Assembly: GCF_005925345.1 (NCBI RefSeq)
Contig: NZ_SSHJ01000009.1
Coordinates: 98,074-162,073 of the forward strand
Source of the DNA: Pedobacter ureilyticus
GTDB lineage: Bacteria > Bacteroidota > Bacteroidia > Sphingobacteriales > Sphingobacteriaceae
Direction: 5' to 3'
DNA length: 64,000 nucleotides
In this document: in pieces, positions 45,575-55,637 of the stretch
Layout: every line of letters starts with the position of its first letter
How positions within the stretch are numbered: position 1 is the stretch's first letter
Position numbers and translations under genes: made by a program
The notes under the pieces: generated by a model
Databases searched by the model: none
What the model was told of the DNA's origin: nothing
What the model saw: only the letters and a program-made list of their open reading frames with translations

Positions 45575-47563
45575 TTATTTACTGGGAACAAGTAATACAG
45601 CGTTTGCAGCAATGTCTCCCTTAGCATAATTATTGGTCACTTTCAAATAAGCGTTTGCTGAAAAGTTGAAGTCAAATTCTCCTATCTCTACCCAAGTACT
45701 GGTGGTTTGTCCTTGTATTTTAACCTCTTTTAAGTTTAGGGAGATGGCTTTCTTTTCTTTTCCATTATATAGTTCTAAATCTATTTCCGCTGCGTCTTGC
45801 TGCCCTTTCGGATAATAGTAGTAGGCTTTATATTTCCCTGACTTCGATTTGCTATCAAAACCAAACTTCACACTTGCTTCACTACTTGCAGAAGAGTTTA
45901 CCAAATAATACTTCCCGTAACCTTTAGCTGCTATTTTTTCCCAATCTCCTGTTACTTCTAAGTTCTTTTGTCCAGCAACTTCACTGATGATATCAGGGCT
46001 TCGCAAATCTCCTTTTGGATTGGCTTTCAGTACTGTTTTGATGTCATTCACAACTACGTCCTGTATCGCTATCTTTTGATCAATGGCAATACTTGCTGCC
46101 ACTGCAGCAGATTGTGCCAATACCATAAACACTGGCTCCATCCTGATAGAACCGAAGGCAATATGCGAAGCGGACAGGCAAACCGGCACCAACAAGTTAT
46201 CTACCTCATTACGTTTGGGTACAATAGCACGATAGGAGATCGGAAAAGGCGGAAAACCTCCCACTTCTACATTGCCTTCGTTTTTTACCATACCGTTAAC
46301 CACCAACCTGTCGCAGTTGTGCGAATCCATAGTGTAGGCCGCAAAGGCAATCTCATCACTTACCACTTCCCTACCTTGGCAATGGTTTTGGTTCATCACT
46401 ATATCGCTTACCATGCGTCGAGCTTCCCTTATATACAATTGTGGCGACCAATTTCCATTGTCTACGTATTCATCCTTAGGATAGCCCCAAGTCTTCATTT
46501 CCTTTCTAATAAAATCAGGTATTCTTGGATCATTTCCTACGAAATATAGCAGTCCTTTGGTATAATCCTCATGTGCCTTGATGATCTGTTTTCGCTTTGC
46601 GTAATCTGCTTCGGGATAATCCCAATTGGCACCAATCATATCTGTAGACATCCCATTGCGGTTATTGATATCTGTTTTCTGATTAGGCATTAAACTCCAG
46701 ATAAATACATCGTTCAATCCTTTCCAAGGTTGGATTTCCTTTTGTCTGATCAACAATTCGTACCTTTTCGGGTCGTAATTATCGGGTTTGGTGATCTCGA
46801 CTAAATTCTCCGGGTTGTTGGTTAAAGCGATGCGAAAGTTATAAGCTTGTACCTTCTTGTCCCCAGTTCCATTCGGCTTTAGCAATTCGTTATTGATTCC
46901 CCAAAGTAAACCACTAGCAGGGTTCCCCCTCTCCACATAGGGATCTACCCCATCCGGCAATTGATGTTGCTTTAATAACTGCACCCCACTGAGGGTTTCG
47001 TTATAGACGATATTATCTTCCCTGCCGACAAAATAACTTACACCCGCTTTGGCCATCAAGTCGCCTTCGTAGGTGCAGTCCAAAAACATCTTCGCTTTTA
47101 CGGTGGTTATTTGCTTAGCTCTATTCTCTGTATCTGCAATGGAGATTTCCTTAATGGATTTACCTTTTTTGGCTACACTTATGAGCTGTTGATGATACCA
47201 GACTTCAACATTGGCTTCTTTGATATAATCATTGAAGACTTTAAGCGCTACTTTAGGCTCAAAAATCCAACTTTCAAAACTACCATAGTGCGTTCCCAAC
47301 TTTCGGTAAAAATCTAGGGCCAAACCAGATACCACGTATTTGTTCCCAATATCTGTCATACCTAAACCGCCAGCACTTAAGCCACCCAGTCTACTGCCCG
47401 GCTCTACTACAATTACTTTCTTACCCGATTTGGCTGCAGTATAGGCTGCAATTACCCCAGCAGAATTACCGCCATAGATACAGATATCTACCGAAATTTC
47501 TTTTTGCCTAGCAAACAAAGAGAATGGAAGGCATAACAAAACAACAAGTGCTTTTTTCATCAT
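45575..47563 (-). CDS. Exported FAD-dependent oxidoreductase B
   Basis: A 662-residue protein of the FAD_oxidored (PF12831-like) family with a signal peptide (1-18). The FAD motif is YGGNSAGVIAAYTAAKSGKKV at 30-50, followed by RLGGLSAGGLGMTD. Other family blocks are FLDCTYEGDLMAKAGVSYFVGRE and the SSxIAFGSIRMEPVFMVLAQSAAVAASIA equivalent. The last ~130 residues form a beta-sandwich like those of carbohydrate-binding modules. It is a paralogue of the proteins at 53987 and, more distantly, 12873. It follows a glycosidase lipoprotein by 18 bases. Export of a flavoenzyme suggests folding before Tat export or FAD loading in the periplasm. Substrate: probably a sugar or oligosaccharide; inference. 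Confidence 0.85.
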   Translation of the reverse strand: MMKKALVVLLCLPFSLFARQKEISVDICIYGGNSAGVIAAYTAAKSGKKVIVVEPGSRLGGLSAGGLGMTDIGNKYVVSGLALDFYRKLGTHYGSFESWIFEPKVALKVFNDYIKEANVEVWYHQQLISVAKKGKSIKEISIADTENRAKQITTVKAKMFLDCTYEGDLMAKAGVSYFVGREDNIVYNETLSGVQLLKQHQLPDGVDPYVERGNPASGLLWGINNELLKPNGTGDKKVQAYNFRIALTNNPENLVEITKPDNYDPKRYELLIRQKEIQPWKGLNDVFIWSLMPNQKTDINNRNGMSTDMIGANWDYPEADYAKRKQIIKAHEDYTKGLLYFVGNDPRIPDFIRKEMKTWGYPKDEYVDNGNWSPQLYIREARRMVSDIVMNQNHCQGREVVSDEIAFAAYTMDSHNCDRLVVNGMVKNEGNVEVGGFPPFPISYRAIVPKRNEVDNLLVPVCLSASHIAFGSIRMEPVFMVLAQSAAVAASIAIDQKIAIQDVVVNDIKTVLKANPKGDLRSPDIISEVAGQKNLEVTGDWEKIAAKGYGKYYLVNSSASSEASVKFGFDSKSKSGKYKAYYYYPKGQQDAAEIDLELYNGKEKKAISLNLKEVKIQGQTTSTWVEIGEFDFNFSANAYLKVTNNYAKGDIAANAVLLVPSK

Positions 47564-47581
47564 TATTTAGCTATCGAATGT

Positions 47582-48964
47582 TTATTGAGCATAGAAAGGA
47601 ATTACCGCACTAGCTACCTTATTATGATTATCTTTTACATACACATACAACCTATATGCCCCAGCGGTTGATGGCACAGTGAATGAGACCGTAGCGTTAC
47701 CATTAGATGTTATCAGTCCGGTCAAACCTGGATGCGGAACCCCACCTGGACCTGCAACACCTTCCGGAACTATTCGCCACTCATATACCAAGGGATCATT
47801 TTCAGGATCTGAAGCTGTTACCGCAGCCGTTTTTGTACTTCCTTTTGCCAGATAGATGGCATCTTCAGCGTGCTGGCCAGCCAATGTCATATCGTTTCTT
47901 GATGTAATTTCTGGTGCCCGGTTAGCCGGATACCAATCTGACCAAACCCGCTTCATGATATCTGCAGCACCGAAAGTCCTACCTTCAGTCGTATGGAAAC
48001 CAAACCAGGTAAGTACAGCACCGTGTGTTTGATAGCCCCATACGAAAGCAAAAGAACCTAAGCAACCATTATTGAAATTCGCTTTGATATGTTGGTTATA
48101 GCTACTCCTATAAATCTCAGCCTTTTCGGTACTGGTTTGTTCTACCAAGGCACCCCAAGGTAAAATACGGGTAGGTTCTGGGTTCATTTGCCAAGTACCA
48201 CGAGGTCCAAATTCTGTAATCATATAAGGTTTGGTCCAACCCGCTTGCTGTAAATTAGAAGTTACGGCAGGCAAATTGGGCGCATAGGTGTTGGAGCAGA
48301 TCAAATCTAACTGTGGTGCACGGTTCTTGATTTCTGTAATTTTAGCTGGCAAGGTATTGGCAAGCATAGTCGTCACGGGATGATTTCCATCTTCGGTATG
48401 GATCATCGAAGCAATATCATTGATGGCATTCCAAACTTTTAGATTGGTGTAGGATGCATCTACTTCATTACCCACTCCCCACATCAGCAATGCTGGATGG
48501 TCTTTATAGGCCAATACTTGCGCCTTTAGATTCAACAGTTGCTGGTTTACCGCGACGGTATCATTATAGTTAAAATTATCCGCTTCGCGGTTTACCCATA
48601 AGCCCAAGCATACTGAAATACCGTTGGCATAAGCCTCATCCAAGATATCCTGTGTAAACTCGTTTACGCTGTAGGTTCTGATCGTATTCCCACTAAATGA
48701 TTTTAATGCGGTAATATAATTCGTGATATTGGTATTCAGTGCTTTGCTCGCCGCGACACCTTTTACGATGTAGTTCTGTCCATTTCGCTTGAGTTTCCAA
48801 ATTCCACTTTCCTTTACTACAGTAACCACAGAAGGAGTACTGTTCAAGACCAGAGTGTTTTCTAACGAACTGGATTTTTCCAATCCGTCAAGTTCGGACA
48901 ATGCGGGTTCCTTGCGACAGGAAACCACTGCAATCAAGACTAAAAAAGCTAACAATTTTCTCAT
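47582..48964 (-). CDS. TIM-barrel glycosidase lipoprotein B
   Basis: A 460-residue outer-membrane lipoprotein (lipobox VVSC, Cys16). Residues 60-340 are a clan A TIM barrel with IVKGVA, SGNTIRTYSV, the acid/base Glu167 in WGVGNEVD and the nucleophile Glu251 in MITEFGPRG. The final ~110 residues are an Ig-like beta domain. It is close to the GH2 barrel and to the GNTIRTY-type enzymes (GH17/GH72-like) acting on beta-1,3-glucan, but I cannot assign a family. It is a paralogue of the gene at 52632; both share the same order of barrel and beta domain. Confidence 0.8.
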   Translation of the reverse strand: MRKLLAFLVLIAVVSCRKEPALSELDGLEKSSSLENTLVLNSTPSVVTVVKESGIWKLKRNGQNYIVKGVAASKALNTNITNYITALKSFSGNTIRTYSVNEFTQDILDEAYANGISVCLGLWVNREADNFNYNDTVAVNQQLLNLKAQVLAYKDHPALLMWGVGNEVDASYTNLKVWNAINDIASMIHTEDGNHPVTTMLANTLPAKITEIKNRAPQLDLICSNTYAPNLPAVTSNLQQAGWTKPYMITEFGPRGTWQMNPEPTRILPWGALVEQTSTEKAEIYRSSYNQHIKANFNNGCLGSFAFVWGYQTHGAVLTWFGFHTTEGRTFGAADIMKRVWSDWYPANRAPEITSRNDMTLAGQHAEDAIYLAKGSTKTAAVTASDPENDPLVYEWRIVPEGVAGPGGVPHPGLTGLITSNGNATVSFTVPSTAGAYRLYVYVKDNHNKVASAVIPFYAQ

Positions 48965-49065
48965 AACACATACATTTTAGGTTTATAATTGGTTGATTAA
49001 TTAGCTAAACTCCTACGCACCAAGCCCCTACCATATCATCATAGGTTTTTACAAAACTTAACCCA

Positions 49066-51402
49066 TTATTCTTTCACCTCAACTTTCTGGAAAATCTGAT
49101 CCTTATTCAGAGAGCTTCCTCCAGCCATTACCGTAAAACTTCCAGGTTCAAAAGTGTACTTGCCCCTGTTATCGTAAAAGCCAAAAATATCTTTGCCCAA
49201 TTTAAAACTGATGGTCTTTTGCTCGCCCTTTCTAAGGAATACACGCTCAAAGCCCACCAATAATTTTACTGGTCTGGTCACCAAACTAAAATCATCACGC
49301 AGGTACAATTGCACTACTTCCTCTCCATCCAATTCACCAGTATTTTGTACTTCTACGGTCACTTTTAGGGAATCGCCATATTTGAGATCTTTGGCGCAGT
49401 TTAAATTCGAATACTTAAAATTGGTATAGCTTAAGCCGTAACCAAATGCATATAAAGGATCTTTATTTCCATCGATAAAGGGATGCGAATATTGCGAAGG
49501 CTTTTGGTAGTAATAAATCGGCATTTGCCCTACGTGTCGAGGAATGGTAATTGGTAATTTCCCACCAGGATTTACCTTTCCAAAAATCACTTCGGCAACA
49601 GCCTGACCACCAAAGGACCCCGGCTCCCAAGCTTCCACAATGGCATCAGCATGATCCTCCAGCCATGTGTTGGTTAATGGGCGACCGCTAATAAGCACCA
49701 CCACCATTGGTTTACCGCTTTTCTTCAGTTCTTCTACCAGATACTGTTGTTTTCCCCAAAGGTTTAAATCCATCCTATCGCGGTTTTCGCCTGCGGTTTT
49801 ATCTTTCCAATGTTGCCTAAAGGAATCTTCTCCCAAAGCCACAACGATGAGATCCATATTAGCGGCAAGCTTCACAGATTTGGCAATGGAATCGCTGTTC
49901 ATCTGTCGTAAATTCCAGCCTACATCAACAGCATGTACTTTGCTTGCACCCGCTAGACTTCTTACGCCATCCAACAAAGTTTTATAGTTTGCACGAGGCT
50001 GTTCAAACACCCAATCGCCCATGATAGATTGGTTATCCATATTTGGGCCAACCACCAAAATGTTGCTATATTTTTGCGGTGCAATAGGTAAGATCTGCTT
50101 TTTATTCTTTAACAGCACCACGCCCTTTCTTGCGATTTCTAAAGCGGTTTGTTGATGCTCTTGGATAAAAACTGTCTGACTGATTTTCTTTTCATCTACA
50201 TACCTGTTCTCGAAAAGCCCTAGCATAAACTTGGCTTCCAATATCTTCTCGCAAGCAGCATCAATTCTGGCTTCGGTTAAACGGCCTTCGGCAACTAGCT
50301 CTTTAATGTTATCCAAAAAAATTGGTCCATGCATGTGCATGTCTACTCCAGCATCAACCGAAACCTGAAAAGCATCTTTTACCGTTGGGGTCATTTTATG
50401 TTTGTTGCTCAATGATTCCATATCCATCCAATCGCTCACAATGAAACCCTCAAAACCATATTCGTTTCTCACAATATCTGTCATCAACCATTTATTGGCA
50501 TGACAGGGCACCCCATTGATTTCATTATGCGCAGGCATGAGCGAGTAAGGCTTTGTCTTTTCGATAGTAGCCTTAAATGGTGCTAAGAATACATTTCGCA
50601 ATTCGCCTTCTCCAATTTCCACCGGTGATGCATTGGTTCCATTATTACCGATACCACCACCGGTTAAATGTTTGATACAGGCCAAGACGCTTTTATCTCG
50701 ATCAAATTTGTTCATTTGTAAACCTCGAACCGAAGCGATACCCATTCGGGTAACCAAGAACGGATCTTCGCCAAAACTTTCGCCCACCCTGCCCCATCTT
50801 GGATCTCTTGCCACTTCTATATTTGGTGAAAAAGCCCAGTGCATACCAACAGCACGCATCTCTAAAGCAGTTTGCCTAAAAGACTGCTCGATCAGTGAAG
50901 GTGCAAATGTAGAGGCCATGGTAATTGGCGACGGATAAATGGTAGACCCTGACATCAGGCCATTCCCATGAATGGCATCGATACCTAACAACAAAGGAAT
51001 TTTTAGTGGGCTTTGCTCTGCCAGTCTTTGTAGATGATTGGCTTCTTTCACATCCAATACATGTAGGAACGAACCTATCACTCCCTGCTTTACCATACGC
51101 TCCACACCTTCAGAGTGCAGACCTTTGTAAAATCCTCGGGCATGACCGTTTAATAGTTCCTGTTCCGAAATGTTCTTTTCAGCTTCACGCATGTGCTCCA
51201 AACCTACGTATTGGCACATCTGTGCTATTTTCACATCTAAAGTCATCCTATCCATCAAGTCTTTTACCCTCGATTTGATAGGCTGTTTAGGATCAAGATA
51301 TAGTGGCTTCTTCTGCGCATTTGAAGCGAAAAAAAAGAATAATAAGAGGGCTGGCAAGCCTAATTTTCTTAGGCTCGCTCCTCGTTTTTCTGTATTTGTC
51401 AT
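49066..51402 (-). CDS. GH3 beta-glucosidase, BglX-like
   Basis: A complete 778-residue GH3 enzyme with a signal peptide after a short N-terminal extension (hydrophobic 14-27, ending SNAQ at residue 30). The N-terminal barrel carries ARDPRWGRVGESFGEDP at 198-214, KHLTGGG and the nucleophile Asp324 in FIVSDWMDMES. The alpha/beta sandwich follows (ARKGVVLLKNKKQILPI), then a fibronectin III-like domain that ends the chain. Members hydrolyse beta-1,4-, beta-1,3- or beta-1,6-linked glucose or xylose from the non-reducing end. It differs from the truncated GH3 at 23163. It sits in the middle of the second PUL, 101 bases before the lipoprotein glycosidase B. Confidence 0.93.
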   Translation of the reverse strand: MTNTEKRGASLRKLGLPALLLFFFFASNAQKKPLYLDPKQPIKSRVKDLMDRMTLDVKIAQMCQYVGLEHMREAEKNISEQELLNGHARGFYKGLHSEGVERMVKQGVIGSFLHVLDVKEANHLQRLAEQSPLKIPLLLGIDAIHGNGLMSGSTIYPSPITMASTFAPSLIEQSFRQTALEMRAVGMHWAFSPNIEVARDPRWGRVGESFGEDPFLVTRMGIASVRGLQMNKFDRDKSVLACIKHLTGGGIGNNGTNASPVEIGEGELRNVFLAPFKATIEKTKPYSLMPAHNEINGVPCHANKWLMTDIVRNEYGFEGFIVSDWMDMESLSNKHKMTPTVKDAFQVSVDAGVDMHMHGPIFLDNIKELVAEGRLTEARIDAACEKILEAKFMLGLFENRYVDEKKISQTVFIQEHQQTALEIARKGVVLLKNKKQILPIAPQKYSNILVVGPNMDNQSIMGDWVFEQPRANYKTLLDGVRSLAGASKVHAVDVGWNLRQMNSDSIAKSVKLAANMDLIVVALGEDSFRQHWKDKTAGENRDRMDLNLWGKQQYLVEELKKSGKPMVVVLISGRPLTNTWLEDHADAIVEAWEPGSFGGQAVAEVIFGKVNPGGKLPITIPRHVGQMPIYYYQKPSQYSHPFIDGNKDPLYAFGYGLSYTNFKYSNLNCAKDLKYGDSLKVTVEVQNTGELDGEEVVQLYLRDDFSLVTRPVKLLVGFERVFLRKGEQKTISFKLGKDIFGFYDNRGKYTFEPGSFTVMAGGSSLNKDQIFQKVEVKE

Positions 51403-51405
51403 TAC

Positions 51406-52629
51406 TTATTTTTGGACTTTTACATCTACCGTTACATTTCCTGTATTGGCATTTGCCGATCTAGCTTTTAATAATAAAACACCATATTTATTGCTGGCTG
51501 TCAAGAATACGATCACATTTCCGTTGGCCATACCCGCAGAAGTTTCTCCCGCAACCACACTAGAACTCGTGTATAAGTTTTGGATATCTGCCGAAGATCC
51601 AATCAGATCAAATTCATTTTGCGATAAGGTGATTTTTTTGATCAATGTTCTGTTTCGGGTTGGCCAATTATCTAAAGCATCTGCGCCATAAAGTGCTACG
51701 GTGTAAATGTTAGCCGAAACCGTAGCCAATGTTGGCGAAGTGATGTTGTAACTATTAGTCGAACCACTGTAGAAAGTCACTAAATCTATACTTGCCGATC
51801 TTGCTGCCGCACCAGTCGTAACGTAAACTTCTCCAGTTGCGGCATTAAAGAACGGACCCGGCCCGGTGCTGCGTTGTGCGCCCAATACAACATTCGAATA
51901 AACATTAAAATCTACCACTGCAGAGCGTTTAACCGTGAGGGTAAAAGGCTGTCTTACCAAATTCCCCAACACATCCATTACCTCCACATAAAACTCTAAG
52001 GTTTTATCGATATCCGTTACTATTGGCTGGTAAGTAAAATGGTAACTATCTTCCTTCGGATTGGTAAAGGTAGTTTTGCTCAACGTTGTTATTTCAGTTT
52101 GGTTCAAAAAGGTTTTGATGTACCTAATGTCATTCTCCGATTTCACTGCAATGTTAAAATCAGCTACTTCATTATCTTTAATCTCTGTTGGTGCCGTAGC
52201 TGGCAATACCACCGAAATATTAGCTGGCGCAGATTGTACGTAGACCACCAAGTCTCTTTCTACAGTCTTGCCTTCCGAATTTGTTGCCGTCAACCTAAAG
52301 ATCAGACTTCGGCCTACCTGTATCGTTGTGGGTTTATAGGTATGTTGCAAATCTACCTGAGCGGCACCATTTGCATTCGCAGTAGTCAGACCAGTACCGT
52401 CTAGGCTTAATTCAACACTGGTCAGTTTTGCTTCGCCATTGGCCGCTACGTTCAGATCAAACGTGATTTCATCTGCAGGCGTTACTACCGCTGGCAAGGT
52501 TGTTTTTTGCGTTACCTTTACCGAAAATGCAGCAACTTGCTGAGCTGCTTTATCTTTCTTACAGGCTACTACTGCTGCAATCGCCAAAAAGCCGATCAAA
52601 ATTTTTGATATTTTATTTCTCATAGCCAT
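51406..52629 (-). CDS. Ig-like surface lipoprotein of the second PUL
   Basis: A 407-residue lipoprotein (lipobox VVAC, Cys23; start at MAMRNK or the next Met). The chain appears to be three beta-sandwich domains: two bacterial Ig/cadherin-like segments (about 30-135 and 135-235, each with Asp/Asn-rich turns and strands such as GRSLIFRLTATNSEGKTV and DKTLEFYVEVMDVLGNLV) and a C-terminal part. Its place between a glycosidase and GH3 suggests a SusE/SusF-like surface glycan-binding protein. No sequence identity to SusE is evident, so this is inference from position and fold. Confidence 0.6.
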   Translation of the reverse strand: MAMRNKISKILIGFLAIAAVVACKKDKAAQQVAAFSVKVTQKTTLPAVVTPADEITFDLNVAANGEAKLTSVELSLDGTGLTTANANGAAQVDLQHTYKPTTIQVGRSLIFRLTATNSEGKTVERDLVVYVQSAPANISVVLPATAPTEIKDNEVADFNIAVKSENDIRYIKTFLNQTEITTLSKTTFTNPKEDSYHFTYQPIVTDIDKTLEFYVEVMDVLGNLVRQPFTLTVKRSAVVDFNVYSNVVLGAQRSTGPGPFFNAATGEVYVTTGAAARSASIDLVTFYSGSTNSYNITSPTLATVSANIYTVALYGADALDNWPTRNRTLIKKITLSQNEFDLIGSSADIQNLYTSSSVVAGETSAGMANGNVIVFLTASNKYGVLLLKARSANANTGNVTVDVKVQK

Positions 52630-52631
52630 GA

Positions 52632-53984
52632 TTAATTAACATAAAATGGAATGACTGCACTTGCTACTTTCTTGTTGGCATCATCAGAAACGAACACAAT
52701 TAGACGGTAGGCACCTGTTTCGTTTGGTGCGGTAAAAGTGATGTTCGCAGTGGTATTGGTGGTGATCAGTCCAGCGATGCCATCTGCCAAGCTACCGTCG
52801 GCAGCTGCAGCTTTCTCTTTCACAATTCTCCAAGCGTAAGTTAGTGGGTCGTTTTCTGGATCTGTTGCCACTACCGAAGCGGTATGTGCCGAAGCCTTGG
52901 CCACCATGATATTATCTTCAGCTTTCTTGCCATCCATTAGCATTTGGTTACGGTTTAAAATTACCGGTGCCCTATTAGCCGGATAGCTTCCCGTCCAAGC
53001 AAACTGCATGGCATCCACAGCTGGGAAAGTATAGCCCTTTTTGTCAAACATGCCGAACCAGGTCAATACTTCGCCATGGGTTTGGTATCCCCAAAGGAAA
53101 ACAAAGGAACCGATACAACCATTTGCTTTGTTGGCGATAATATTATCCTGATAAGCCTGCAAATAAATATCGGCTTTTTCTGTGCTGGTTTGCTCTACCA
53201 AACCGCCCCAAGTTAAAACCCTTGTTGGCTCTGGTGCCATTTGCCAAGTACCACGAGGACCGAATTCGGTAATCATGTAAGGTTTTTGCCAGCCTGCCGT
53301 GGTTACATTTCCCAACACACCAGGTAAGTTTGGCGCATAGGTATTTACCGACAGGATATCGATACTAGGTGCCAAGTTCATGATGTTCTTGATATGATCA
53401 ACATTCGAACTTGCCAATGTAGTTGTAGTGGGATGGTTTGGATCGTTGGCATGGATAAACTTTGCAATATCCTCTATGGCGGTCCACAATTTGGTATTGG
53501 TGTAGCTGGCCTCGGCCTCGTTGCCAATAGACCAACATAAAAGTGCTGGATGATCTTTAAAACGCAGAATATCTTGCTTCATTTTTTCTAACTGCTGGCT
53601 TACTGCCGTTGCATTATTATAATCGAAGCCATCTGTTTCCCTACCGATGTACAAACCGAAGTTCACATAAACTCCCGCGGCATGTGCCTTATCTAAGATC
53701 TCTCTGGTATTGGTGGCCACGCCATAAGTTCTGGCTGTATTAGCCCCATATTTTATTGCAAGATCATGGTAGTTGTTAGAGGCAACGCCTTTAATATAAA
53801 ACTCCTTTCCGTTTACCTGCATTTGCCATTGGTTATTGACCTTTACCACCGTTACCTTTGCCGGGGGCGGCGTAGTCGTTTCCTCGAAAGAGTTTCGAGG
53901 TATTGGATAATCGTACCTGTCTTTACAAGCGCCCAAACCTAAAATAAGGGAGGTGTAAAGCAATAACATTTTATACTTCATCAT
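52632..53984 (-). CDS. TIM-barrel glycosidase lipoprotein A
   Basis: A 450-residue lipoprotein (lipobox LGAC, Cys20). It parallels the gene at 47582 along its length: barrel with YIKGVASNNY, GANTARTYGV, acid/base Glu156 in WSIGNEAE, nucleophile Glu240 in MITEFGPRG, and the C-terminal Ig-like domain ending SAVIPFYVN. Both therefore derive from a duplication. It is two bases before the FAD oxidoreductase stop and two bases after the Ig-like lipoprotein start, so it is tightly within the operon. Substrate is probably a beta-glucan; weak inference from the GANT-RTY block and the GH3 neighbour. Confidence 0.8.
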   Translation of the reverse strand: MMKYKMLLLYTSLILGLGACKDRYDYPIPRNSFEETTTPPPAKVTVVKVNNQWQMQVNGKEFYIKGVASNNYHDLAIKYGANTARTYGVATNTREILDKAHAAGVYVNFGLYIGRETDGFDYNNATAVSQQLEKMKQDILRFKDHPALLCWSIGNEAEASYTNTKLWTAIEDIAKFIHANDPNHPTTTTLASSNVDHIKNIMNLAPSIDILSVNTYAPNLPGVLGNVTTAGWQKPYMITEFGPRGTWQMAPEPTRVLTWGGLVEQTSTEKADIYLQAYQDNIIANKANGCIGSFVFLWGYQTHGEVLTWFGMFDKKGYTFPAVDAMQFAWTGSYPANRAPVILNRNQMLMDGKKAEDNIMVAKASAHTASVVATDPENDPLTYAWRIVKEKAAAADGSLADGIAGLITTNTTANITFTAPNETGAYRLIVFVSDDANKKVASAVIPFYVN

Positions 53985-53986
53985 AA

Positions 53987-55621
53987 TTATTTGGTTTTGA
54001 TGATTTGGTTCAGCTCTTCTAATTTAGTAGCCAAATCGTTATAGTTGATATCTTGAACAGCCACATTATTATCGATAGCTATTACCGCAGCCACTGCCGC
54101 CGATTGTCCCAACACCATGTACACAGGCTCCATTCTGATAGAACTGTAGGCTACGTGAGAAGACGACAAACAAATTGGCACCAATAAGTTGCTCACTTCC
54201 TTCTTTTTAGGCGTAATGGCATAATAACTGATTGGATAAGGGGTAGTTGGTTTAAAAATGGTTCCCTCAAAACGTAACTTGCCTTCGCCGTCAATTACTT
54301 TAGAAACATAGTGACAGTCTAAAGCATAAGAACCTAGACCGATGCTATTTTCTGCTGCTGCCCTGTCTTCTTTAGTGACATTTTTTTCGATCATCACATA
54401 TTCGCCCTGCATTCTTCTCGCTTCTCTTACATAAATATGGTTAGGGAAGTTATCTGTATCTACAAATTCATCTTTAGGCAAACCCCAATCGCTCAGTTCT
54501 TTCCTAATGTGTTCTGGAACACGAGGATCGTTCTCTAAAAACCAAAGCATGCCCAGTGCATAATCTTTGTGCAATTGCTCAATTTGTTTACGCTGCTCAT
54601 AGTTCGCTTCCGCATAATCATAACTTGCACCAAAGAAATCCAAATGGTTGGTATCTGTTTTACGATTTGGCATTGGCGTTAGGGTAATAATTTTCTGTAG
54701 TTCAATACTTGGATTTAATTTGATTTGTCTTAATAAGACTTCATACCAAAGTGCATTGTAGTTCGCTGGCTTTCCAATCTTAATTCTGTTGGCCGGATCA
54801 TCGGTCAAGGTCATACGATAAGTGTAAGCCTGTACCTTTTTGTCTTTTGCACCTTGTTTGCTCGGTGCTTTCTTATCGATATAAGGCAACAAGCCAGCTT
54901 TTTGATCACCTTCTATGATGTAAGGATCAATTTTGCTCAGGTCTGCACCTTTTTCATAGTTGATACGATACCCGTTCAAAGTTTCTCCATATTTATCATT
55001 GGCTTCTCTACCAACTACATAAGAAACACCCGATTTTGCCATCAAATCTCCCTCGTAAGTAGCGTCAACAAATACTTTTGCCTGAATCACTTTACCGCTT
55101 TCCAATTCGATACCCGTAAGCTGTTTACCGCTCTTTTTTACGCCGCCTTTTAGTTTTAAACGCTCATCAAACCAAACCTCTACATTGGCTTCCTTTAGCA
55201 TTTCGAACATAATTTTTTCGGCTACTTTAGATTCATAAACCCATTGCATTTTACGCTCTTCATTTCTTCCTTTGTAAGTTCTTTTTAAAGACTTTACAAA
55301 AAACTCATCGCGGTTTTGGTTTACCCAAACTTCTGGTTTAAGGTAATAAGTGTACAAACGTTGGTAAAACTCTCTGGTTAAACCACCAACCACATCATTT
55401 CTGTTCATATCTGTAGCTGTTAAACCAGAAGTTACCAAACCACCCACATGCTTATTTTTAGAAATTAGCACCACTTTTTTCCCCATGCGGCCACTTTGTA
55501 TGGCAGTAATTACCCCTGCAGCAGATTCTCCGTACACACAGATATCGTAAGATGATGGGTTGTTGATGGCATAAGTGTTAAACGACGTAAGTAATAGTAG
55601 TATATAAATGATCTTCTTCAT
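53987..55621 (-). CDS. Exported FAD-dependent oxidoreductase A
   Basis: A 544-residue FAD_oxidored protein with a signal peptide (about 1-18). The FAD motif VYGESAAGVITAIQSGRMGKK is at 29-49, then HVGGLVTSGLTATDM, FVDATYEGDLMAKSGVSYVVGRE and the late SSHVAYSSIRMEPVYMVLGQS. It is about 120 residues shorter than its paralogue at 45575 because it lacks the C-terminal beta-sandwich. It directly follows SusD (16 bases), so it is the first catalytic gene of the PUL. Glycosidase A follows it by two bases, the reverse order of glycosidase B and its oxidoreductase. Confidence 0.85.
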   Translation of the reverse strand: MKKIIYILLLLTSFNTYAINNPSSYDICVYGESAAGVITAIQSGRMGKKVVLISKNKHVGGLVTSGLTATDMNRNDVVGGLTREFYQRLYTYYLKPEVWVNQNRDEFFVKSLKRTYKGRNEERKMQWVYESKVAEKIMFEMLKEANVEVWFDERLKLKGGVKKSGKQLTGIELESGKVIQAKVFVDATYEGDLMAKSGVSYVVGREANDKYGETLNGYRINYEKGADLSKIDPYIIEGDQKAGLLPYIDKKAPSKQGAKDKKVQAYTYRMTLTDDPANRIKIGKPANYNALWYEVLLRQIKLNPSIELQKIITLTPMPNRKTDTNHLDFFGASYDYAEANYEQRKQIEQLHKDYALGMLWFLENDPRVPEHIRKELSDWGLPKDEFVDTDNFPNHIYVREARRMQGEYVMIEKNVTKEDRAAAENSIGLGSYALDCHYVSKVIDGEGKLRFEGTIFKPTTPYPISYYAITPKKKEVSNLLVPICLSSSHVAYSSIRMEPVYMVLGQSAAVAAVIAIDNNVAVQDINYNDLATKLEELNQIIKTK

Positions 55622-55637
55622 GTCTTTTTATTTGATT

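Noticed and set aside
45968..46549. 193-residue plus-strand frame opposite the FAD oxidoreductase
   Set aside because: It is an antisense shadow of a well-supported gene and has no family resemblance or start context.
49066..51402. Second GH3 as donor in the GH3-SusC chimera
   Set aside because: The two GH3 proteins differ clearly in sequence and in the segments around the nucleophile, so the chimera did not arise from this copy.
51170..51691. 173-residue plus-strand frame across the GH3 and lipoprotein junction
   Set aside because: It is antisense to two real genes and has no domain.
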